From NCBI GenBank assembly GCA_907165275.2, contig OU015654.1, positions 2,063,501-2,127,500 of the forward strand: a stretch of DNA of 64,000 bases, written 5' to 3'. A model generated the notes under the pieces. That model was given only the letters and a program-made list of their open reading frames with translations. It did no database searches and was not told where the DNA came from. Numbering within the stretch: position 1 is the first letter of the stretch; every line of letters starts with the position of its first letter. Source of the DNA: Zygaena filipendulae. Lineage: Eukaryota; Arthropoda; Insecta; Lepidoptera; Zygaenidae. The position numbers and the translations under genes are program-made. Positions 37,801-49,700 of the stretch are shown here, piece after piece.

Positions 37801-40670
37801 TTTTCATAATCAACTCAAGACATGAATTATTAAAATTAGTAGCGTCTTTCGAAACGATCGTTCATTGCCAAACAAGTCAGTATTATTCTTCAAAGATTTA
37901 AAGAACAACAAAGAAACTAATAATAAACAATATTATTATACAGGTTGTAAACTTAAAGACATATTAAAAGACCGCATTCAGCATTTAATTATTTTTCCAA
38001 ATATTTAAAAAACACAGTGTAATTATTAAAAAAAAAATACACGAAAACGGCGTGTAAGTTACAGGACCGGTACTGAGTTTCAAAGGTCACTTGAGTTTTT
38101 GTTAAGACGATCGTGTGCGTGCAAATTTTCATACAAAAAGCCAAACCGTTTATCTCCCCTTAAACATAGACCAATTTTGATGATTTTTTTACATGTTATT
38201 GATGTATTGGATAACTAGGGCTGTACGTTTTGATTTTAAAGAAATATTGCTTTTAACAAAAGTTATTAGCATCTCAATATCCATATTTTTTACAAAAAAT
38301 CTTCCTCGAGCTTTTTAATTTATTAAAGTTAAACTAAACTGAATTACTAAATTAGAAAAACGTACAGCCCTAGATTAAGGTGTACTGAATCGAATGACAC
38401 CAAAATTGTCTCATTTAGTGAAGGTTTAGGGGGGTAGAAAAGGTTTGGCCCGAAACAATATTTCAGAAGGAAAAAGTAGGCACTCGCCACTAGGTCCTGC
38501 AAGTCTCTCTATCGCACGATACGGGTCGGGGGGCAGGGCCCGGTAGGAGCATTGTGTAGTGTAGGTAGTAATGTCGATGTCGAGGTATTATCGATGTTAT
38601 TATAGCCTAGGGTGGAGAATATCGATATAGCGATCGATATTTAAAGGTTAATTAGGGTTACACAAATAATATCATGAAAAAAGCCTACGAATAGGTAATT
38701 TTATTGATACTAGCTGTTCCCTGCAGTTTCACCCACGTTAATTTCGGAGATCTCCCGGTTATTCCGAGATAAAAGTACTTACTACCCTATATTTTTTTCT
38801 GCACCTACCTGTAGGTATCTACTTACCTGTTGATTTTAGCTAACTGCGTTGTAGTACGGGAGTCCAAGACGAAATTTATGGATTTACTAAAGCGCGTCAG
38901 ATTAACATAAGGGGCATATCTTGCACCTCCACCAAATAAAGGCCCTCGACACAGAGGGGCGCATCTAGAATAACCGATCAGAATAATAAAAAAAAACGAT
39001 AGCCGGAAATACTCGAGCGCATCAGATTAAGACATAGTAGGTTAATTACATTCTGAAAACTGTGTATATGAATAATCTGCGATTTGAATACGTAAGGGAG
39101 TTTAAAAAGGATCACAAACTTGCAAAAAAAACCGTCATCTCGATTTTCTCGAACGCGGTTGATGTTTTTACATTTGGAAGTAAAATAACTCAAGGATAGC
39201 GGGAAAAATATAATCTGCTGATTTCCACGAGCCGAAGAAACAAAAACCATCTATAAAGTTTAGAACGAGCAGCTGCAGATGCTGCAGTGAAACATGTATT
39301 CCTCACTCTGGCTTGCTTTCCCTTTCTCTTTTTTTCTATCACACTCTCGCACCGTCCTCACACTACTTTCCATCGCCATGACGTCATCACAGGATAAAAC
39401 GGCATTAAACGTGTCAAATTGATAACCTCCTTATTTGAAGTCGGTTAAAATGAATATTAAAATAAGTTCCAGGCAAGTATTACATCAAGCTATAGGTAGT
39501 AACTAGTACACCTTTCGTTTTAATGTAATTTTAACCGACTTCCAAAAATAAGTGGTAAAGGTAGTTAGGTAAAACTTTTTTCTATAAAAGTATGTATTGA
39601 ACCGACCCACTGATCACTGATCAGTTCAAGTTGGTGCCAAGCCTACCGTTTGGGTTGTTATGGATTATATCGGTAGGTTTTTATATTTTTGATGTCGGAC
39701 GATGTTTTTTTGTTGGAAAATTTGTATGGAACTGTGAATCTATATACCGCGTAATTTGTTTTTTATATTAGTGACTGTTTTACTTTTTTTTTGTTGTTTT
39801 ACTTTATTTAATAAGGTAAACATATTATTAAAAAAAAAAAAATATTGATTTTAATGCAATTTTCGCTGCATTTTATTTATCAACTTAAGTAATCTAAAAA
39901 AAATCATATTTTTTTATTTATGTATTCATTAATTTTTACAAAGCAAGGAATTTACAATCTTCAAAACCCAATGGGTCCCAAATCTAAACAACGCTCGAGT
40001 AAATCCCCATGTAGCATCAAGAGCTCCCGTTCTATTGGTTATGTTTTTGATTTACAAAGTAAATTGCATCTTTTTCGTTTTGTGGATAAACGTAGTTTAG
40101 CTAGTAGTTTTTCCTCTTCTATATAGAAATATAGAGAAGAGAACTTCCATTCTAAAAAGTATAAAATAATTTTAGTTGAACATAACATCTATAAATACAT
40201 ATAATAAAATTGTAATAGGTCGATGTCTGTACATGGGAGATAAATAAGAAAAAATAAATTTAGGTGACTCTATGAGTGATATAGAAGCCAAAAATATCGT
40301 TTTTAGAATTTTTGTCTGTCTGTCTATCTGTCTGTATATTTGGGCATAGATAAGCAATAGTGTGTTAACCCACACTGGAGAAATTTTGAGTAAATCGTGT
40401 TTTAAAATTATAGCGCCATTTCTGTTAATATTTTATATGTTCAATATTTAGTTACATACTTAAACAATGTAATAAGGTAAACATATAATTAAAAAACGTT
40501 CCCTAACTCTCAATAAATCGTTCTGAATAGGTAACTTAATTTTGTGGGTTAACATGTTATTGCTTATCTGCGTCCATTTGTATTCGTGCTACGCAAAAAC
40601 TGCGGCACCAAATTGAATGCGGTTTTTTTTAACCGACTTCCAAAAAGGAGGAGGTTCTATGTTCGATTGT

Positions 40671-40723
<53 letters not shown>

Positions 40724-43700
40724 ATGTTCATCGATTACTCGAAGACGGTTGGACCGATTTCGAAAATTCTTTTTTTGTTTGAAAGGGTTTACTCCCAATT
40801 AGGTCCCATTGCCACCAAGTCGGAATCTGATGATGGGATCTTGGAGAAATCGAGGGAACTCTTCAAAAATTATAGGCACACCTATAGCGATTTGGGTATT
40901 TTTTATAGTAAATCGTTCATTTGCTTCTGGAAAGCAAAATTTGAAGAAGTGGAACTGATGATGAAGACCGCAGATGGTCATCGGAACTACTCAACAATAA
41001 TACGTATTTCACGGGTTCCGATTGCAGCGATTTCGAAAATTTGTGTTTTGTTTGATAGGGGATACTCCCAAATTGATTCCATTGTCACCAAGTCGAGATC
41101 TGATGATGGGATCTTGGAGTAATCGAGGGAACTCTTCAAAAATTATAGGTACACCTATAGCGATTTTTGTATTTTTTATAGTAAATCGTTTATTTGCTTT
41201 CGGAAAGTAAAATTTGAAGAAGTGGAACTGATGATGAAGACCACAGATGGTCATCAGAACGACTAAATAATAGGTATTTCACAGATTCCGATTCGTTAAC
41301 TTTAATATGGTTTCTAAAAAAATTATGCTCGTCCTAATGTATATGGTGAAGTGGAACTGATGATGTACAAGGAGAACTCCTCAACAATTAACGTCCCTGC
41401 GTCGGGAAAAGCAATATTTTGTAAAAGGTGATGAGCAGTTGACATTGGGCTATTGTAACTTAGAGAAATTACGAACTAAGTCACTTAAAAGCGAGAAATA
41501 AACAAATTTTTAACAAAAAAATTAAAACCGACTTCCAAAAACACAAAACTAAAAAACTAAAAATAAAAAGCTAAAAATAACAACATACCGATTTAATTCA
41601 AAAGACAAAAACTCACGTAATATTCTTATTAATTTATGCTACCACTAATCGGTATGAAGTCGGTGACAAGCCAAATATGAAGGGGGTAGATGGGCTAAGT
41701 CGACTCCCACCACCAGCTCTTCGTGAGCAGGACAACCCAAGTGGCCAGACACCAGCGGGCTTGTCACCGAATTCAAACCGATTAGTGGTAGCATAAATCA
41801 ATAAGAATATTACGTGAGTTTTTGTCTTTTGAATTAAATCGGTATGTTGTTATTTTTAGCTTTTTATTTTTAGTTTTTTAGTTTTGTGTTTTTGGAAGTC
41901 GGTTTTAATTTTTTTGTTATTGTTGTATTGAGAAGGGTTTAACTTAGATACTCATGTTTTGATTTTTTCTAAATTCCATCTGCAACTCGAGATATTAAAA
42001 AGAAATGCTGGGCATCCTACTAATATTATAAATGTAAAAGTGTGGATGTTTGGATGTTTGGATATTTGGATATTTGGATGTTTGTTACTCAATCAGGCTA
42101 CGAAATAATTCGAATAAATGTAGGTAGGTAACTGCTGCCCTTGCGGCTCGTGCTTAGTTTAGTCGCGGCCGGCCAGCGCGGTGCCGCGTCCCCGCTACAC
42201 CCGCGCGTCCCCCGCTGCTGCTTTCCTAGTGTGCGTGAGAATTTGCGCATGTGGTGTTTGTGTTGTTGACGCCAGGAGGGTAGCAGAGCGGCATGAAACA
42301 GATAGACTTTTTGCAAATACCTACTCGCGACGCGTCTCGGATCGGAGTGATTCTCTTAAGGTTTTCTCCGTAGTTTATCAGTGTTTTTTAAATGTATATT
42401 TTTATTCCTTACACAGTGTATACGTTGTATCTATATCTTAGTATTTATCAACTGAAACTACCTACCTACAGTAACATAATTTGTTTACGTCTCATGGAAT
42501 TACTAAACATGCCATAAAAAATCATAAAAGGGCTGCAGCACTCGGCCGGGCAAAAATAATGTTGTGCCATAAAGAATCTAGAGGTTAAAGTGCTCGGAAA
42601 TGCTCGTTTTTCGCGTATAATTCCGTAATACCATTTTGAGGACGTCCGACTACGAACTCTAGAATTGCTATGTCGTTGTGTCTGTACGGAACATTAACTT
42701 TGTATGGCGGCCTTTGAAGAAAATATTGCGATGAAAAGCAAACTACGCCATAAAAATTGCAATTATATCTCAATGAGTCTGGTTGTTAAAAAAAATACGT
42801 AGTACACTAATATTATAAAGAGGTAAAGTGAGTTTGTTTGTAATGGATATTGGATAAACTCAAAAACAACTAAACCGATGCCTTTGCTTTCACGTATAGG
42901 AAGCTAGAGTGTTCCTGAGTTTTTATCCCGGAACTCCCGCAGGAACTTAATGCAGGTCAAACCGCGGGGGACAGCTAGGAATTAATACAGGACGATTTTT
43001 AAATTTTAACTTAAATCAAGCTAAAAATACGCTGTACGATTTAAGCTTATTTAACTGGAATTTCGAATTTACTCAAAGACCAATCAAGCTACATAATTTA
43101 TTTATGTACCTATTTGAGTTTAACCTTATATCGAGGGATTTATTAATGAAAGTAAAACATTTGGATTCCGTGACAGCGTTTAGATTGAGTTTAAATGAAA
43201 TAGATTTAATGAATAAATTGAACATAATATGTTTTATATACCTATTACTAATATTGACTTATTATTTATAAGCAACACGTGAGTCTACGTCAGTCTGATG
43301 TTATCGTAGAGACACTTGTTCAAGTAGCCCAAGTTGGTAATTTTCTACACATTAACCAAGTGTTAGAATATATTTTCATGAATCAACTGTTCCGTTGTCT
43401 TTCAAGATTTAGCTTTGAGTAAGAATTTATGTATATTTGATCAAAATTTGTAACTTTCGATGCCTGCATTTCTAGGTGAAATGACTTTCGTATCGAACAG
43501 ATGAGGTTTCGGTTAAACGTTAAAAAAAATTATAATACGAATGCCATAAAAGTTTTTATTATACGCAGAGGCATTTTTATACAATACATACCTACACTCG
43601 AGAACAATGCAAAATTATCTGAAACTGATTTATTCACCGCGTGCAATGCATACCGCGCAATTCACTATGACCATACTATAACACACCGCGCTAAGATAAC

Positions 43701-46700
43701 GCGCCGCAAAAATTGTTTTCCCCTCGTGCTCAAAGAAGGAAACTTGTTTTCACTACAAAAAAAATAATTAAAACGTGTCTTGTGGCATGAAGAATATTAA
43801 TCTGTACATATTATAAGGCAAAGTCCTCCGCCGCATCTGTCTGTCTGTTCGGGATAAACTTAAAAATTACTAAAAGGATTTTCATAAGGTTTTCACCGGT
43901 AGATAGGGTGATTCAAGAAAAGGGGTTTACGTATAGCGGGAATTCCGAAATAATTTATTTATTTATTTAAACTCTATGCACATCATGTAACAAAAGGCGG
44001 ACTTAATGCCACAGTGGCATTCTCAACCTTCAGATAGTACAGATAGCTCACTTGGCGGTGCATTTGCGAATCTTATTATACCTACCTACATACCTAAATT
44101 ACCGCGGGTGAAACCTCGGGTACAGACAATATTATATAATACTATTAATACTATACTAGTAAGTAGATTTACCTTGGGGAACAGCTAGTTTCTAATATTT
44201 TGGCGTCTGTGTGGAGCATTTGGGATTGTGTTTTTGGGACGCGTGTTATGGGCAAGGTATGTTGTAGGTCATAGTGAATAAAGGCCCTGATCGAATCGAC
44301 AGACTCACGTGGCTGATAACATTTTTATTACCTCCCAACACATACTCTTGTACTGTAGTGAAAAACTGACTGAATTTAACCGAAATAAAGAAGAATAATT
44401 TTCATTTTGTGTATTTTCGTACACGTTACTTAGCGACCATTTTTTTGCCCATAGCGCATTCCCGCGTAATCGTTATTGTGAAAATGATAAGCAAAAGCAA
44501 AGATGAAGTTAACGATGCCCGCTTTTTTATAAATTTCTACTCTAAGTATAAATTCAATCAAAAAAAACATCTATTTAAATTCAATTAGTCATAATAACGG
44601 TCACTACACATTAGCTTATCCAAACAAACAATTTCAAATACGAACATTGCATGTACAATGCGAAAAATAAATAGTCTCAAAGCCATAAAGCCTAAAGTTC
44701 ATTGCACAACCGATTGTACAAATGGTAAAATGTTTGGACAGAACGTATTCAAAGTTAATTTTGCAGATGAAGTATTTTATACGTGAATTCTAACACGAGG
44801 TGCTAAAGTTCGTAATAGCAAGAAATAAGTATATAACGAATGAGTATTTTCGTGGTTATGGTATCAAAGATGAGACACGTTAAAGCGATGCCCGTGACCT
44901 TGTTCTTACATCATGCTTAAAAATATTATTATTAAGATTATAATTAGATAATATTATGCAGTTGCTGTAGACACGCCTTTATATTTTCATACTCAAATCT
45001 TTATATTTGGTTCTAAATTTTGAAGATTGGTTTTTTAATTTAATCGTTAATTTAATCATATGGTTACAAGTCAGCATCTTGCAAATTTTGATATATTTTT
45101 TTCCAATCAACAAAATTGAACTCAAAAGCTGCCGACGCGTCATTCCCTATTTCCATAGCAATGCCGCTACCGCACCGACAAATCAAATGAAAAGGTCATT
45201 TATCCGCGTAGATCCTGGTTTTTCTCATCTCATCATCACCAGCCCATAGCAGTCCACTGCTGGACATAGGCCCGCCACTTGGCACGACTCTCAGCCTCCC
45301 GCCCTCCTGGTTTTTATTTAAGCTGTAGGTACTTTGCGATGCATCAGTTTTTTTTTCTCAATATTAGTTGCATGTAATCATGACTTATCGAGGGCTTTAT
45401 TACGTCTCTCGCCTATCTTTCCACCCAGCAAGATGCGATCTGAGTACTCTTTGGTTTCGAGGCTCGTGCCACGGCAACACAGCCAAGCCTCGAACACCTG
45501 TCGCTAAGGCTCACGTTTGAACTTCAATATTGACTCGTCCACACTATACGCGCCCGGCCCACACGACTCCGTCTGACATCACCCACCGCGGCCTTCGTGC
45601 TCCCAAATATTGCAATACGTTTGTATATATTCACTCATGCCGTCAGTTAATGCTCTTTCATAAAGATAAAACTGTAAAAAAAATCAACAAAACATAATAT
45701 TCATAATCTACAGGGTGAATTGGTGGTGATTCTGAGTAGGTACCTACTACCTAAACAGCTTTAAACTTTTATCAAATCAACCCCGAGACTTCTTTAAGCA
45801 TTTTCGCCATTTCTCGTTTTAATCAACCACGTCCAAAAGTTCACTCAGTATAAAATAGCTGTTCGCCAAAATTTTGATCATTATTCAAGGATCGATAGTA
45901 GGTATTCGATCTTGCCCCTGCATAAAGTAACGATTGCAAAAACTAGGTTTTCTTAGCAAGTCGACACTCGTCTTTCCTTTCAATATATCTTTACAGTTTA
46001 CGCCTTTGTACTGAGATGAGATAGTGTTGACTGTTGTCATATTAATATAAGGTTTTTAATGTTCTCTTTACCAAGTAATTTGTAACACTGAAACATGACC
46101 CAATACGCCGCAACCACCTGGTTTGTAGATTAACGATCACAAAACACTGGAATATCCAATAACCGTGCGGTTTGGTTTGAAACACAATAATTCTACTTGG
46201 TTACTGCGTATCAAAAACGTTGTTTTTGTTGTTTGTTTCTATAGAGTAGTCTAGAATTACTGCACTGATTCTATAAATCGTTAGCTATTCGAAATCAATA
46301 TTTCGCAGCGTTTAACTTTCTAGTAAACGCTTCACAAACATAGTGCGAGCAAAAGTAAACGAAACTAACCTTACTGGTACAAGTTAACCTAGCTTAGTCG
46401 ACCGGCAACTTTCTCAACAACCTGGCGCAAAATTTATACCTAACATAAGTCTTAATTTCTTTATTTAAAACAGTAGACCTAGACAGTACCATGACAGTGC
46501 TTACGTAGGATATTTTTATGTCTATCCACTTGATCACGCGCTGCGTCGAGAGATCGTAAAGGTGCATAGAGTACAACGATAAAACTGAACGTGTTATTGA
46601 GAATAGAATAGCGTTCACCCCATAGATACAACATGGCAAGGGTTGGGAGGGAAATAAAATTGAACGAGCACCTTGTTTAACCTGAGCGCTATAGACTACA

Positions 46701-49700
46701 TATAGATGACTATATAGTTCATTGATTGTCAAACAAAAGTAATGGCTATATGTTTTAATAAATTATTGCTGTTTCTAGCGAAGAAGTAGCTCAGTAAGGC
46801 CGCAAGGCGTGGTATCATATCCCAACATTGAGCATTTAAACTATATACACATTTGAATTCTCGGTGAAGGAAAAGTTCGTGATGAAATCGTAGCATGGTA
46901 ACTACCACCTTCAAGTTGTTTGACGCCAAGATATATTCAGGCAGTCTTATTTGGAAGTCAGTTCCTATTCCAGGCTAGCACTTTACTTTCTTCGATGATA
47001 CCTAATGTAAGCATTAGGTGAAATGTGACTTATCTACTGATAAAAATATTCTCGATATAGATTGGTTCCAAATAGAAAGATCTGTAGGTCTAACAAATTA
47101 AACATGAGCTACTTTTATCATGTCATTTTAAATACATATATTCTAATGAGCATTCATTGTTATAAACTATAATAAACAGTGGTAAATACATTTTCGTAGA
47201 TGTGCCATAAACTTGGTTTACTTTTCTATTGTAAAAAACACCTACATAGAATCGTGAGTAGTTCTTTAGACTAATTCAAATTTACGCCTTGTTCACAAAT
47301 CCAGTGTGGGAGTAACAAATATGATACATTCGAAGGATCCTTTTACCGTTCAATGGCCGGTGAATATCTGTGGAACGATATAACTGTAAATAACTCTGCT
47401 TGACTGTGGGTTTTATTGAGACAATGGTTTATTTTGTTATTGGTAGTTAATAATAAAACAAGCAAAAGCGATGCTTTTCATGATCTCTAAATTGAGACAG
47501 AACAATTTAAAATTTAATTCTTTCTAAGCGGTCAAAATTTAAATCTTTCTATTTCGCTCGTAACTGCTGAATCCTGTGTAATGTTATTAATTAAATCTGG
47601 CAAATGATCCCTTCGGTTATTTTTGCAGTGGTAACCAAAAAATATTCAATAGATTATTATTAGTTTATTCGATTTTAGCTTAGTTTTCATCAAAAGCGCC
47701 TTTGAGCAATAATAAGCATTTAGTAGGTACGTATCTATAAAAGAATTTAGCCACGCCTTCGTTGTGATATTAAAAAAAATAATGACTACTAATCAATATG
47801 TGTTGTGTGAAACGTAGTAAACGTATCAAATATATTAAAATTTTCATATTTTCAGTAAGTATACATTTATTTTGCAGTGTAAAATGTAAGTTAGGACAAC
47901 AAAACAACGCTGCATCTACATAATATAAAATCCGTCCCTTTCGTAACATCGATCGCGAACCCACAAACATCTGATAGCAGCATCTAGCTGACAAATGTGA
48001 CGCATGAAAAAGTACAAGTAGAATAAAACTTTTTTTGCAGGATACTTTTTATCTCTATTTCCCAAGGGTCCTCGAAACTGATGCCGGTGAAAACCACGAG
48101 CTACAATACAGGGTGGTACAGGGTTATTTGTACGGCAGAGCAATAGGTACAAGTAATAATGAATACTTTCCGATATATCGGCACCATAATTGTAAGAGAA
48201 AGCAATAAATATCAAATTATATAGTTTTGCTGAATTTAACTAGAACCGAGGTCGGAGAACTCGCTCTTTTGCCGACACGACACAACTATATTTCGCGGAC
48301 GCACGAACTAAGATTTCTCCTTTCTTCGATTCGTTCTTGCTTTAGCACGCGATGGTTTTACTATAGGTATAAGGTTAGTCGAAAAACGGGCGCCAACCTT
48401 AAAACGGTTCACAAGCATGGTATATATAACCTAATTGCAAAAAACTTCGGGAGAACTCTCAAAAGTTAACAGGTTTTAGAGATAAACATTTTCACAGCTT
48501 TATTATCAAGCCTGTTGCCTGTGCTTACATTTCAAATTATAGAGCGAACACGTTTTTAGCAATACCTACCAACCTACCAACCTACCTACCAACTTAAAAC
48601 TGAAAAATAATCTTGAAAATGAGAAAACTTAAAATATGTTTAAAACAAATTAGCCGCGCGTCTTTATCCATAGAGAATTGTAGATTTTAGGAAAAAAAAA
48701 ATTATGTTATTCAAAATTCTTTAACAAGATAACCGGGATACTTTAAAGGGTTGGCAACTTAATACCTCTTTGCTGACTATAGTCTTGTATAAATATCGTT
48801 ATCTACGACTATTCAAACTTTTAACGTGCACCTCTCTTTCCTTCGTATGACGAGAAAGAGACAGGATCTTTATCTTCTTGGTTTTACGGAGTTTTGAATT
48901 CGTGAATTTAATAGATTTCGTTTCGAAAAGTAATAAAGTTTTCCCATCTAACTTTGCGACTCTGTGTTCGCTTCTCATAATGATTTATATTGTTCGTGAA
49001 GGTTTGCTTTAGCTATATTCGGATTAGATACAAAAGTTTTAATTTAGATTTATGATGGCTTATTTACGTCCGATGAAATTCAATTATTTTTCAAAGATTT
49101 GTGTTCTGATTGAATTCAGAACTTGTACTGGTATATGATCACTGTATAGAATACCTACATATATCAATTTTTTACCGACTTAAAACAGAGATTGATCTTA
49201 ATTTACCTACTTATTTTTTAAGCACCATATAGGCGATACTACCGTTAAGTTGCTGATTTGTATCTTTTTTAACTAGAAGGGTCCCAGAATGTAAAGGTGC
49301 CACTCTAATTTGAGAAAAATCATTCATTCAAATGTAGATAGACTGTATACTGTATAGGTTACTTGAATAGTTGAATACAGTACAATATTAATGCATACTT
49401 AACGAAAAAACTACAAATAGTTATTACATGATATATATCTGTAAGTACAATAAAAACAACATTCGCTGAGTCACTACAGTAAACTTGAATAGGTATAATA
49501 CGAGAGCAAAATTATCAATAGGTACTTCAAAGGTCAATCTGAAAACAAGTCGATGTTGTTCATGACGTGATGTCGTATGTTCATTGAACCTTGAAATGCA
49601 GCGGTGTCGCATGTGGATACCACACACTATAGGTACTCCCAAATCCGACGCTAACTTGCATGCAACAGAGCTTCAAGGACACACCGCCATGCCGAACTGA

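Noticed and set aside
40586..41122. 178-codon ORF with a long phenylalanine run, and its antisense partners
   Set aside because: They are translations of the poly-T and tandem units of the AACCGACTTCC repeat. The same peptides recur at 59873-60550.
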